Shown here: positions 37,044 through 45,361 of the stretch, piece after piece | How positions within the stretch are numbered: the stretch's first letter is position 1 | How the letters are laid out: each line of letters begins with the position of its first letter | NCBI GenBank assembly: GCA_011390755.1 | Contig: JAABRU010000036.1 | Location: 1 to 49,309, forward strand | Direction: 5' to 3' | Origin: Desulfobacteraceae bacterium | GTDB taxonomy: Bacteria; Desulfobacterota; Desulfobacteria; Desulfobacterales; Desulfococcaceae | DNA length: 49,309 bases | Notes under the pieces: generated by a model | What the model saw: only the letters and a program-made list of their open reading frames with translations | Told to the model about the DNA's origin: nothing | The model's database searches: none | Made by a program: the position numbers and the translations under genes

Positions 37044-38113
37044 CAGCGGTATCCCCGTACCAGGAGCCAGAGAAAAAGAGGCGCGCCCATGAAAGAGGTG
37101 ATCACCCCCACGGGCAGGGACCCGGATCCCACCAGTATCCGGCCCAGGGTATCCGCGGAAAGCAGGAGCAGCGCGCCGATGACGGACGAGAAGGGCAGAA
37201 GCATCCGGTGGTCGGCTCCCACAATGCGCCGGGCCATATGGGGCGCGAGCAGTCCCACAAACGCGATGACCCCGTGAAAGGCCGTGACCAGAGCAGCCAC
37301 CAGGGAAGTCGCTATCATTCCCTGCATCCGTATTTTATCCACATTCACACCCAGCCCCCGCGCGCATTCCTCCCCGGAGGCCAGCGCGTTGAGATCCCAG
37401 CGCCGGAAAAGAAAAAACAGGGAAACAAGAGATACAGATACCGTCAGCAGGCCGATTTCCCGCCAGCCCGAACGGGCCACATCCCCGAAGGTCCAGAATA
37501 CCACCAGGGCCAGCTGGGTTTCGGAAGCCAGGTACTGTATCAGGGTGGTGGCCGAAGCAAAAAGGGAGGAAAGCGCGACACCTGCCAGAATAACGGCTTC
37601 CGGAGAAAGCCGTTTCAGACGGGCCAGCAGCAGGATAATGGCGGTCGCGGCCATGGCCCCGGCAAATGCAAAAGCCGTGACCGAAAGCACCTGCCCCCCG
37701 AAGATGACAATGGACAGAGCCGCTCCGAAAGCGGCTCCCTGGCTGATGCCCAGAGTGGAGGGAGAACCCAGGGGATTTTTCAAAAGGGACTGTATGCTCA
37801 GTCCGGAAAGGGAAAGCCCCCATCCGGCCACCAGGGCGGCAACTATCCGGGGCAGGCGGATATTCAGCACCACAATATCGGAAGGCTGCCCGCTTCCCCC
37901 GAACAGGGCCCGCAGCACCTGAAGGGGTGTAATTTCGTATGTCCCCTGGCTAACTGCCCAGATGCCCAGACCTGCTGTCGAAAGGAGAAGAAGAAGAAAA
38001 AGATTCCGTTTTTTCCGCACTTCGTCCAGAAAGGCCGAGGTCAGGGGGCGGATTGATATATCCGAAGATAGCGGAGCAGGGAGCGAATTATTTGAAACAT
38101 TGAAAAAATTCAT
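37043..38113 (-). CDS. FecCD-type ABC transporter permease
   Basis: 356 residues from ATG 38113 (AAGGAGTTC upstream). About nine to ten membrane helices; family motifs LRLPRIVAALVAGWGLSLSG in the N-terminal half and GVIAFVGLLAPHMARRIVG, the ATPase coupling region, near residue 275. First gene of the transporter operon. No TonB-dependent receptor is next to it, though one lies at 21225 in another operon. Confidence 0.93.
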   Translation of the reverse strand: MNFFNVSNNSLPAPLSSDISIRPLTSAFLDEVRKKRNLFLLLLLSTAGLGIWAVSQGTYEITPLQVLRALFGGSGQPSDIVVLNIRLPRIVAALVAGWGLSLSGLSIQSLLKNPLGSPSTLGISQGAAFGAALSIVIFGGQVLSVTAFAFAGAMAATAIILLLARLKRLSPEAVILAGVALSSLFASATTLIQYLASETQLALVVFWTFGDVARSGWREIGLLTVSVSLVSLFFLFRRWDLNALASGEECARGLGVNVDKIRMQGMIATSLVAALVTAFHGVIAFVGLLAPHMARRIVGADHRMLLPFSSVIGALLLLSADTLGRILVGSGSLPVGVITSFMGAPLFLWLLVRGYR

Positions 38114-38596
38114 CAGAACTCCTTCCTGAATAAATTTTGAGATAATCCCTTTCACAGGATTCCGATCTGTGTTCCGTCTGCGGTTTCAGCATTCTCCCCG
38201 GCTCTGTCGGGGGACAGCAGGAAGCGGATATGTGAAATGAATTTCTGCAGGTCTGCAAAACAAAAAAAGCCGCGAAGATTTATTTCTTCCCGTATTCATG
38301 GAAAGAAAATCAGCCTTCGTGGCCTTTTTAATACAATTTCCGGCAGATGCCGGAATCCGTTTTTTTTGCTTATCTGTCTGTTCGGGTTGACACAGACGGC
38401 TTCTGCCGCCTATTTAAAGATAAATATCCTACATGAAACGATTTTCAAAGTCAAGATTTAATTTTTTTCCGCTTCATCATGGGGCGGAACGGTGAACAGT
38501 TGTCAGTTATCAGTTATCAGTCAATGTCATTGACTTAAGGGACCCGGCAAAAAATAAATCCTCTGAAATTATCTGACAGGTTTGTTTATTCTCTGT
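38114..38596. other. Upstream region of transporter operon
   Basis: Contains an imperfect hairpin GCCGCGAAGATTTA ... CAGCCTTCGTGGCC (38269-38322) and the repeat TCAGTTATCAGTTATCAGTCA with a GTCAATGTCATTGAC palindrome (38500-38536). Searched for a cobalamin riboswitch without success. No convincing gene. Confidence 0.35.
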
Positions 38597-38728
38597 CAGT
38601 ATACCGAAAAGTTTTCCCCGGATACGGCCTTACGGCTGTCCCGGAGTGCAGAAACTGTATTTCTGCAGGGCCCCGGCTTATGCAAAAATGCAATTTTTGC
38701 ACTCCTCCGGAAACTTTCCGATCTGCTG
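38597..38728. repeat. ~145-bp hairpin element, copy 3
   Basis: Arms CAGTATACCGAAAAGTTTTC and GGAAACTTTCCGATCTGCTG; inner stem GGAGTGCAGAAACTGTATTT / CAATTTTTGCACTCC. The next 50 bp (38729-38778) are the same as 29711-29760 behind copy 1, so a longer unit of about 190 bp was duplicated. Confidence 0.85.
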
Positions 38729-38881
38729 TCTGCTGCTGAGATGAACCGGGGGAATTATTTTTTTCTGAGTCCCTAAGACTCCCCTCCCACCGGGGGGCGG
38801 GGAATATTCTGCTTACGTCAATGACATTGAGTTGCCAGTGGAAGAAAGAAATTTGCATCATTTCATTGCGGCAGACCGCAG

Positions 38882-40411
38882 TTACAGCTCAAAGCGGATT
38901 CCCTGGGCCAGGGGAAGTTCTTCAGACCAGTTGATGGTGCATGTCTGTCTTCGCATATAGGCTTTCCATGCATCGGAACCGGATTCCCTGCCGCCCCCGG
39001 TTTCTTTTTCTCCGCCGAAGGCCCCGCCGATTTCCGCACCCGATGTGCCGATATTGACATTGGCGATGCCGCAGTCACTGCCTTTATAACTGAGAAAATA
39101 TTCGGCTTCCCGGATACTGTCCGTAAAGATGGCCGAAGACAGTCCCTGGGGGACATCATTATGATAGTGAATCGCCTCGCTGATTTCTTTGTAGGGGATA
39201 ATGTAGAGAATAGGGGCAAAGGTCTCTTCCCGCACAAGGGGCATATCGGCTCTGGCCTCACAGATGCAGGGGCTTACATAGGTTCCGCTGTCATAGATTC
39301 CGCCGGAAAGCACTTCTCCGCCGTAAAGAATTTTCCCGCCCTGCTTTTCCACTTCTTTCAGTGCCGCCTGCATGGCCGACACCGCTTCTTTGTCAATGAG
39401 CGGCCCCATCAGCACGCCCTCTTTCAGGGGATTGCCCACTTTGACCTGACCGTAGGCCCGGATGAGTCCCTGCAGAAGTTTCTCCTGCACGGATTCCTGT
39501 ACAATAATGCGCCGGGTGGTGGTGCATCGCTGCCCTGCCGTGCCGACTGCCCCGAAAAGGATGGCCCGGACGCTCATATCCATGTCCGCTTTTTCTGTTA
39601 CAATTATACCGTTGTTGCCCCCCAGCTCCAGAATGCTTTTCCCCAGCCGGCCGGCCACGGTTTTGGCAATATGGCGTCCCATAGGCACACTGCCGGTGGC
39701 TGAAATCAGGGGAACGCGGGTATCCTGAATCAGATTCTCCCCCACTTCTTCCCGTGAACCGATGAGCAGATTCAGGATGCCTTCGGGAAGATTGTTTTTT
39801 ATCATGACATCCCGCATGATTTTCATGGTGGCAATTGCAGTAAGGGGCGCCTTGGAAGAGGGTTTCCAGATAACGGTATTTCCGGCAATGAGGCAGAGCA
39901 TGGCATTCCATGACCATACGGCCACCGGAAAGTTAAAGGCCGTAATTACACCGGTCGGGCCTAAAGGATGCCACTGTTCATACATGCGGTGATCCGGCCG
40001 TTCGCTGTGCATGGACAGGCCGTAGAGCATTCTGGACTGTCCCACGGCAAAATCCGCAATGTCGATCATTTCCTGCACTTCCCCTTCCCCTTCTGCCCGG
40101 ATTTTTCCTACTTCCAGTGTTACCAAAGCACCGAGGGCCGCTTTTTTGTCCCGGAGGGCATTGCCGATCTGCCGGACGATTTCCCCCCGCTGCGGGGCAG
40201 GAATTTTGCGCCATTCCTGAAAGGCCTCCCCGGCAGTCTGTAAAACTTTTTCATATTCGCCCCGGCCCGCACAATGCACTTTCCCGATAACGTTTCCGTC
40301 AATGGGCGAAATGCTTTCCATTATGTTCCCGCTGCATTCCAGGGCAGAACCGCTTCGTGCCCCGGCTTCGATTTCTTTGAGTCCGAGTTCCTTTAGAATA
40401 CTTTTTTTCAT
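38882..40411 (-). CDS. ALDH7-type aldehyde dehydrogenase
   Basis: 509 residues from ATG 40411 with AGGAGG 5 nt upstream. NAD(P)-dependent oxidation of an aldehyde; the closest type is ALDH7/antiquitin (aminoadipate semialdehyde dehydrogenase) from lysine breakdown. Motifs: GPTGVITAFNFPVAVWSWN, ISATGSVPMG, general base Glu in LELGGNNGI, and nucleophile Cys in GTAGQRCTTTRR. The C terminus has the FGGEKETGGGRESGSDAWK pattern typical of ALDH7. No lysine pathway gene is adjacent, so the substrate is uncertain. Confidence 0.9.
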   Translation of the reverse strand: MKKSILKELGLKEIEAGARSGSALECSGNIMESISPIDGNVIGKVHCAGRGEYEKVLQTAGEAFQEWRKIPAPQRGEIVRQIGNALRDKKAALGALVTLEVGKIRAEGEGEVQEMIDIADFAVGQSRMLYGLSMHSERPDHRMYEQWHPLGPTGVITAFNFPVAVWSWNAMLCLIAGNTVIWKPSSKAPLTAIATMKIMRDVMIKNNLPEGILNLLIGSREEVGENLIQDTRVPLISATGSVPMGRHIAKTVAGRLGKSILELGGNNGIIVTEKADMDMSVRAILFGAVGTAGQRCTTTRRIIVQESVQEKLLQGLIRAYGQVKVGNPLKEGVLMGPLIDKEAVSAMQAALKEVEKQGGKILYGGEVLSGGIYDSGTYVSPCICEARADMPLVREETFAPILYIIPYKEISEAIHYHNDVPQGLSSAIFTDSIREAEYFLSYKGSDCGIANVNIGTSGAEIGGAFGGEKETGGGRESGSDAWKAYMRRQTCTINWSEELPLAQGIRFEL

Positions 40412-40541
40412 TTTTCCTCCTGCAAACTTTGTCATGGTTGATATTTCCGGCGGACAAGGGGTTTTTCTGTATTTTACATCAGAAATGCAGGTGATTATCG
40501 CTGCAAGCGGACAGATTTGATTCAGCGCCGGTCTTGCGGAT

Positions 40542-40748
40542 TTACCCGCTTTTAATGATAAAAGGCAAAACAATCAATGCGATACTGATGATTGACAGAA
40601 AAAGGAGATTGGAAATCAGATACGGCAGTCCGCATAATCCCAGGCCCGAAAGAAGGGCTGTATAATTCTGCTGTTTTTTTCCGTACACCATATATGCCAT
40701 GCCCACGGAACCGAAAAGCACACCGGCAAACAGGCTGCCTGGATCCAT
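40542..40748 (-). CDS. Small two-helix membrane protein
   Basis: 68 residues from ATG 40748, which has AGGAGG just upstream. Starts MDPGSLFAGVLFGSVGMAYM (helix one) with a YGKKQQNY turn and a hydrophobic C-terminal stretch to LPFIIKSG. Similar short proteins recur in proteobacteria; some are labelled amino acid transport protein without evidence. Function unknown. Confidence 0.7.
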   Translation of the reverse strand: MDPGSLFAGVLFGSVGMAYMVYGKKQQNYTALLSGLGLCGLPYLISNLLFLSIISIALIVLPFIIKSG

Positions 40749-40780
40749 TTTATCCTCCTTTTCCAAGCGGTTTATTAAGA

Positions 40781-40896
40781 TAACTCAAGTTGCCGTCTAT
40801 AAACCCAACCTGCTGATTTTTCGTTCCGGTAACTTCTGAGTATCCTGCAACTGCCTGATTTTTGGTTACTGTCCCGATAGGTGGCAACTTGGGTTA
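40781..40896. repeat. Inverted-repeat element (AACTCAAGTTGCC arms)
   Basis: Arms AACTCAAGTTGCC (40782-40794) and GGCAACTTGGGTT (40882-40894) with one mismatch. The right arm's TTAA supplies the stop codon of the EcfT gene (40896-40894), so insertion of this element set the present 3' end of that gene. Confidence 0.7.
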
Positions 40897-41652
40897 AGAT
40901 ATGAATAGTACCATAGCGCAAACAAAGCCCGCAAGCAAAAGAAAAATCCATTCCTCTTTGCCGGCTTTGTATTCCGGAGGGGTACGGTTTTCCGAATAGC
41001 AGCGGGCCTCCATTGCAGTGACAAGACCATCGGCTTCTTCAAATATTCTTCGTAAAAAGGGGATGGAAAACTTCATCAGGCGGTAAACAGGATTTTTCCG
41101 CTGTTCAATGCCCCTTGCCCGCTGGGCTTCTGCGGTTTCCTTTGCCTGGTTAAGAATCAGGGGAATAAAACGGATGAGCAGACTCAGCATAATCCCCACC
41201 CTTTTTTCCGGGATCAGTGGGACGGGTCTGAGCATATATTCCGCTGCCCCCCGGATTTCCGAAGGCCGGCTCGTGCTGATAAAACAGAGTCCCAGCAGCA
41301 CGACGGCAAACAGTCGCCAGCAGACCAGGCATCCTTCCAGAATTCCCTGGCGGCTGAGGCTTATCTGCCAGTACTGGAAAATTTTTTCACCCGGAACTGT
41401 AAGGGCACGGGCCGCAAAAACAAAAAACAGAAGCAGCAGAAAATAGCGCATTTCTTTTATAAGGGAAATAAGGGAAATGCGGATACGGAGGATACAGAAA
41501 AGGAAAAGTGCGGTAAAAAAGACAAGTCCCCGGAATTCTGCCCGGAGTATACTCAGGCTGAGCAGCAGGAGAAAAAGCAGTTTGAAACGGGCATCCAGAC
41601 GGTGGAGAAAAGACAGACCGGGCCGGAATCCGAATTCACTCAGTTCAGCCAT
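40894..41652 (-). CDS. bioN: Energy-coupling factor transmembrane protein EcfT (BioN-like)
   Basis: 252 residues. T component of an ECF transporter; helices in the N-terminal half, then the conserved coupling motifs with A-R-G (EAQRARGIEQR) and A-R-C (TAMEARCYSENR) that contact the ATPase. Start ATG 41652 overlaps the ATPase gene by 13 nt. With EcfA and the nearby BioY it would form a BioMNY biotin importer. The symbol is inferred from the neighbourhood; a shared ECF module is the alternative. Confidence 0.85.
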   Translation of the reverse strand: MAELSEFGFRPGLSFLHRLDARFKLLFLLLLSLSILRAEFRGLVFFTALFLFCILRIRISLISLIKEMRYFLLLLFFVFAARALTVPGEKIFQYWQISLSRQGILEGCLVCWRLFAVVLLGLCFISTSRPSEIRGAAEYMLRPVPLIPEKRVGIMLSLLIRFIPLILNQAKETAEAQRARGIEQRKNPVYRLMKFSIPFLRRIFEEADGLVTAMEARCYSENRTPPEYKAGKEEWIFLLLAGFVCAMVLFIS

Positions 41653-42389
41653 GAGCTCAGTTCCATTCCCTGACGGGAGGCAAAAGGTTCCCGCACACCA
41701 AAGGCATCCGAGCCTTTTACGCATTCTTCGGGCAGTCCGTCCCGGACAATTTTCCCCTGCTGCATAATGATCAGACGATCCGCGTGGGCCAAAACCTTTT
41801 CCAGATCATGGGTGGTGAGCAAAATGGTGTGCCCCCTGCGGTGCAGTCTGCGTATTTCTTCCAGCAGGCTGCACACCCCCGGATAATCCAGATTGGAAAA
41901 GGGTTCGTCAAAGATGAAGATTTCCGATTGCATGGCCAGTATCCCCGCAATGGCCACCCGGCGTTTTTCCCCGCCGGAAAGCAGGTGGGGTCTCCGATCC
42001 CCAAAACTGCTCAGACCGACAGATTCCAGCGCGCTTTCCACCCTGCACCGGACTTCCGCGCGTTCCAGGCAGAGATTTTCCGGGCCGAATGCCACATCAT
42101 CATATACGGTTTCCCCCACAATCTGGCTGTCCGCATCCTGAAATACCATGCCGACCATCTGCCGGGCACGCCGCGGATCGGATGTGACAGAAATACCGTC
42201 CACCATCACACTGCCCTCACAGGGCATCAGCAGCCCGTTGAGATGGCGCAGAAAAGTGGTTTTACCGCATCCGTTGGCCCCGGCGATAATCACAAATTCA
42301 CCTTTGCGGATGGAAATACTGATGCCGTCTATGCCGTATGTGCCGTCGGAAAAACGGTGACGGAGATTTTCTGTTCGGATGATTTCCAT
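41640..42389 (-). CDS. bioM: Energy-coupling factor ATPase EcfA (BioM-like)
   Basis: 249 residues. Walker A GANGCGKTTFLRHLNG, Q-loop MVFQDADSQIVGETVYDDVAFGP (the QDAD/VAFGP form typical of ECF ATPases; quoted part-wise as VFQDADSQ and DDVAFGP), signature LSGGEKRRVAIAG, Walker B IFIFDEPFSNLD. Energises uptake with the T component encoded next. A single ATPase, as in BioM. Role in biotin import rests on nearby bioY and birA. Confidence 0.9.
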   Translation of the reverse strand: MEIIRTENLRHRFSDGTYGIDGISISIRKGEFVIIAGANGCGKTTFLRHLNGLLMPCEGSVMVDGISVTSDPRRARQMVGMVFQDADSQIVGETVYDDVAFGPENLCLERAEVRCRVESALESVGLSSFGDRRPHLLSGGEKRRVAIAGILAMQSEIFIFDEPFSNLDYPGVCSLLEEIRRLHRRGHTILLTTHDLEKVLAHADRLIIMQQGKIVRDGLPEECVKGSDAFGVREPFASRQGMELSSWLN

Positions 42390-42435
42390 TTGCGTGTGTA
42401 TAATTTATTGTCAATAAGGCAGAGCCTCAATGGCA

Positions 42436-42600
42436 TTAAGTTAAGAAATCAAAATCAACAGATTGTCTGTGTGCAATCTGCAAGGCCAGAGATGTTCCGC
42501 CAGCCAGATAAAATGGGATTATCCATGCCTGCTCTGAGAGAATATCAAATAGGATTTTCTGTTGTTCCGGTAAAATTTCAGTATGCAGGTTCATTGTCAT
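42436..42600 (-). pseudogene. AbiEii-type nucleotidyltransferase, 5' fragment
   Basis: About 54 residues remain, including EILPEQQKILFDIL and the nucleotidyltransferase motif AGGTSLALQ ... SVDFDFL. The frame stops right after the D-x-D motif, in TTAACTTAATGCCATTGAGG, a sequence related to repeat flanks elsewhere (12390, 49197). The other 200 or so residues are absent, so it is inactive. It overlaps the DUF6922 gene by 23 nt, the usual pairing of these genes. Confidence 0.7.
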
Positions 42601-42832
42601 ACAGCATGATTTCCCAGTAATTTCTTGTTTTATTGTCAAGATTCCTGCTTTTTTCGACTACCTGTTTCAGAAAAGCTTTGTCTGTTCTGTCAATCAGCCA
42701 TTTCAGGGAAGTCGTGTCTCCGAAATTCAGTATCCTTTCAGTTATAAAAAAGGCGTATTGGTCCATGTTCAACTCTTTGAAATCACAGTCCCAGAAATAT
42801 TTTTTCAGCATTTCAGGTAATGTTTCGTTCAT
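42578..42832 (-). CDS. DUF6922-like protein
   Basis: 84 residues: MNETLPEMLKKYFWDCDFKE, then YAFFITERILNFGDTTSLKW and KSRNLDNKTRNYWEIML. I recognise it as the short DUF6922 type that precedes AbiEii-like nucleotidyltransferases, where it may act as antitoxin or partner. Start ATG 42832 has AAGGAAG upstream. The frame is open further upstream only across the Uma2 gene in another frame. Confidence 0.65.
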   Translation of the reverse strand: MNETLPEMLKKYFWDCDFKELNMDQYAFFITERILNFGDTTSLKWLIDRTDKAFLKQVVEKSRNLDNKTRNYWEIMLYDNEPAY

Positions 42833-42863
42833 AATTAAATACTTCCTTGCTATGATGTTATTA

Positions 42864-43337
42864 TCAGCCGATATTTTTAGCAAATCCGGGAATAAGTTCA
42901 GAATTATCTGTTTCAGAACCTTTGGTATAAAATTTAATATTTCCGCTTTCATCACAGACCCATACTTCTGATGCGCCTTTTGCAAAATAGAAATCCGATT
43001 TTTCTTCCAGTTCCTTATATGTGTTTGAAGATGATTTGATTTCGATGACCAGTTCCGGACACTGGGTGTAGGGTGTTTCATAACCATGTTTTTTAATAAA
43101 AGCATCTGAAGTCCATGCCACATCCGCCACTTTGGTTCCTTTTCTTGTCTGTACAGAACATTCTGATATAATATCACCATCTTTTTTCATTTTTGCTATC
43201 AGCCGAATCAGTCTGGCCTGATATAAGCCGTGTTTATTGCCTGCCGGGCTCATGACAATATTTCCCCATTCATTCTGTTCGATTTTATAAGGTAAGTCCC
43301 GGAGATGCTGATCTTCGCAGATTTCAGACCATTCCAT
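42864..43337 (-). CDS. Uma2 family (DUF820) endonuclease-like protein
   Basis: 157 residues, restriction-endonuclease-like fold. PD-(D/E)xK core: Asp in TKVADVAW and ELVIEIKSS (E-x-K). Family members are expanded in cyanobacteria and other phyla and have no settled function. AAGGAGG precedes the ATG. The DUF6922 gene follows after 31 nt. Confidence 0.85.
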   Translation of the reverse strand: MEWSEICEDQHLRDLPYKIEQNEWGNIVMSPAGNKHGLYQARLIRLIAKMKKDGDIISECSVQTRKGTKVADVAWTSDAFIKKHGYETPYTQCPELVIEIKSSSNTYKELEEKSDFYFAKGASEVWVCDESGNIKFYTKGSETDNSELIPGFAKNIG

Positions 43338-43430
43338 TTTTTACCTCCTTGCATATTATGTTTTGTTTATTGTGCTAAATGCCTACAAAGTTCTCTGCTT
43401 CTTTATTATCATAATTCCGGATATATCTGA

Positions 43431-43978
43431 TTATCTTGCGGCAATCTCGGCTTCAAGCAAATCAATCAATTCCATGATGCTTAAAACTGTTCCGGGTATT
43501 ACATTTGTTTCACTTTCGGCATGAATATGATGCGGGAAGTTATCCGGATCAGGAAAATGTTCGGCATTGTCCCACCGTCTTATCAGTTTCTGTTTTGATT
43601 TATCCATCCATTGGTAACGGTATTCTTTTGCAGAACACCTGTCCGGTTCAAGAATAAGAAACTGTTTTAAAAATCCGGAAACCGGATTTTTGGAGTGCAA
43701 AAATAAGCGGAGCGTTTTTTGCCGTTCTGCGAAAAACCGGCCTCCGGCCTTTATTTTCGCACTCCTTTTTTTCCGAATTCAGAATCGCAGATATTTTTAA
43801 AACAGCTTCTAAAATATTCTGAGACCTCAAGAAAATCATCATTTGCAAGGCATAGACGGGCACGAAAATAACCTCTTTCCGGCAGGGTGCGTTCGGCAAC
43901 TATTGTCATTGATTTAACGGCCCATGGCATTATAAGTTTTGTCCTGATGTTTTCAAAATGGTCTTTCACGGTTTTCAT
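43431..43978 (-). pseudogene. DUF6516 family protein, split by a MITE
   Basis: Starts at ATG 43978, overlapping the upstream gene by 4 nt (ATGA). The 5' part (MKTVKDHFENIRTKLIMPW ... ERGYFRARLCLANDDFLEVSEYF) and the 3' part (LEPDRCSAKEYRYQWMDKSK ... RRWDNAEHFPDPDNFPHHIH ... ELIDLLEAEIA) belong to one DUF6516 protein of about 130 residues. They are parted by the 153-bp element at 43657-43809. Removing it with one TA copy gives EVSEYFILEPDR in frame. DUF6516 proteins occur beside small partner genes and may be toxins (inference). Confidence 0.85.
43655..43811. mobile_element. 153-bp MITE with TA target duplication
   Basis: Terminal repeats AGAAACTGTTTTAAAAATC (from 43657) and ATATTTTTAAAACAGCTTC (to 43809), near-perfect inverted repeats. 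TA at 43655-43656 and 43810-43811 is the target duplication, as made by Tc1/mariner (IS630)-type transposases. The centre holds GGAGTGCAAAAATAAGCGG / TTATTTTCGCACTCC, related to the inner stem of the ~145-bp elements. Non-coding, so it must have moved with help from outside. Confidence 0.9.
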
Positions 43979-44298
43979 AAAGTCTCGCATTTCAGTCCGG
44001 AAAGCCGCCTGCATACAGACCTGTACATATCATAGGTTGCGCTCCATTCAAAAAAATCCGCATCATCTCCAAGTTCCCCTTTGTGAAAACGATGAAAAAA
44101 ATCATCTGACGACATTTGATGCTGTTTTTCAAACGATTGCAGCAGAGTTTTTAATTCCGTGTATTCACGTTGAGCATTATCCCGTTCTGATGCGATAAGT
44201 TTGTCCAATATACGATTTGCCATATCAGACTGATAGCCTTGCTGGTAAATTGCTTCAAGAATGTGAAGCTTTTCCAATGTGTTTGTCTGTATAGCCAT
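43975..44298 (-). CDS. Small partner protein of DUF6516 (antitoxin-like)
   Basis: 107 residues, acidic and helical: LEKLHILEAIYQQGYQSDMA, a charged helix to about 70, and SSDDFFHRFHKGELGDDADF then EWSATYDMYRSVCRRL. I recall proteins with this ending upstream of DUF6516 genes. AAGGAGG before the ATG; stop overlaps the DUF6516 start. A toxin-antitoxin-like pair is likely but unproven. Confidence 0.65.
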   Translation of the reverse strand: MAIQTNTLEKLHILEAIYQQGYQSDMANRILDKLIASERDNAQREYTELKTLLQSFEKQHQMSSDDFFHRFHKGELGDDADFFEWSATYDMYRSVCRRLSGLKCETL

Positions 44299-44486
44299 CT
44301 TAAAGCTCCTCCTTAACTGACAGCATTCAATATTTCACATCTTTTTCAGATATACTTTAATTCAAAAACCGCTTTGCCGCCACTATTGATAATAAATGAT
44401 TCACCGGTTTTGGCAGGCCTGAGATATTCAGGGAAAGCCTGTTCCGGACAGATATATCTCATAAAATTCTTTTAAACACGCAAATT

Positions 44487-44649
44487 CAGTAGATCGAAAA
44501 GTTTCCGGAGGAGTGCAAAAATTGTATTTCTGCACCGCTGAACATGGGTAAAACGGAGCGTTTTCTGCCGGGCATTCATGCAAAAATACAATTTTTGCAC
44601 TCCGGGAACCGTTCTGAAACCGGTCGGCGGAAAACTTTTCGATCTACTG
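44487..44649. repeat. ~145-bp hairpin element, copy 4 (longer centre)
   Basis: Arms TTCAGTAGATCGAAAAGTTTC and GAAAACTTTTCGATCTACTGA; inner stem GGAGTGCAAAAATTGTATTT / AAATACAATTTTTGCACTCC. The loop ACGGAGCGTTTTCTGCC differs from other copies but resembles GCGGAGCGTTTTTTGCC in the 43657 MITE. The outer right shoulder differs from copies 1-3. Confidence 0.85.
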
Positions 44650-44758
44650 AAATTTTATGAGACGTGGCTAAGTATAAGGTTAATGGGAAAGCATCAGACA
44701 GCACAGGTTCAGAAATAAATAAACTGCGGATGAACCGGCTGGGGCTGCGTTCTGTAAA

Positions 44759-45331
44759 TCACCCTGCCGTTTCCGGCCGCGGGGCGGAAAATTTTCCGGA
44801 AATAATGGGCCGCAGGGTTTTGACTATGGGCACAGCCGCGGCAATTTTAATAAGATCGCCCGGCAGAAAGGGCAGCATCCCGACTGTAACAGTTTTGCTC
44901 CAGCTCATGCCACTTATGAATTTCAGCCAGGAAACACCGAAAGCGTAAACCAGCAGGGAACCGCAGATCATGGCGAAAATATCCCATAAGACTTTGCCCC
45001 GGCTTCTTTCACTGATGCTTCCGACAAGAAAAACCGCGGGCAGGTAACTGAGCAGATAGCCGCCGGTAGGCCCGATAATGCGGCCCATGCCACCGGCCCC
45101 CCCTGCAAATACGGGCAGCCCGATGGCCCCGGCCAGCAGATATATGGCAACAGCGGCGAGTCCCCAGCGGCTTCCCAGCAGCAGACCTGCCAGAAGAACA
45201 AAAAGATTCTGAAGAACAATGGGAACCGGGCCGATGGGAATGGCCAGATAGGCTCCGGCGGAAATGAGAGCGGCAAAAAGGGAAGCATACACCGTCATCT
45301 GAAGATTCTGTTTCTGATTTTCGTTTTGCAT
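44759..45331 (-). CDS. bioY: Biotin transporter substrate-binding subunit BioY
   Basis: S component that binds biotin in the membrane. 190 residues, six hydrophobic segments; BioY motifs PIGPVPIVLQNLFVLLAG, GLPVFAGGAGGMGRIIGPTG and GGYLLSYLPAVFLVG. AGGAGG 11 nt before ATG 45331. BioY works with EcfT and EcfA; these lie 2.4 kb downstream on the same strand, separated by the Uma2/DUF6516 island. Confidence 0.93.
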   Translation of the reverse strand: MQNENQKQNLQMTVYASLFAALISAGAYLAIPIGPVPIVLQNLFVLLAGLLLGSRWGLAAVAIYLLAGAIGLPVFAGGAGGMGRIIGPTGGYLLSYLPAVFLVGSISERSRGKVLWDIFAMICGSLLVYAFGVSWLKFISGMSWSKTVTVGMLPFLPGDLIKIAAAVPIVKTLRPIISGKFSAPRPETAG

Positions 45332-45361
45332 CTGCTGGTAATCCTCCTGATAATTTTTTGT

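Noticed and set aside
38114..38340. Cobalamin or other riboswitch ahead of the transporter operon
   Set aside because: A GCAGACCTGCAG stretch recalls part of the B12 box, but the remaining conserved blocks are missing.
38237..38461. 74-codon frame with a hydrophobic segment on the plus strand
   Set aside because: No ribosome site, no family resemblance, lies over a hairpin region.
42833..43180. Longer N terminus for the DUF6922 protein
   Set aside because: The extension is out-of-frame Uma2 coding sequence; the family begins at MNETLPEM.
44346..44462. 38-codon frame MRYICPEQAFPEYLRPAKTG resembling a Phd/YefM-type antitoxin
   Set aside because: Too short and similarity is only in general pattern; no toxin partner and no ribosome site. 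At most a remnant.
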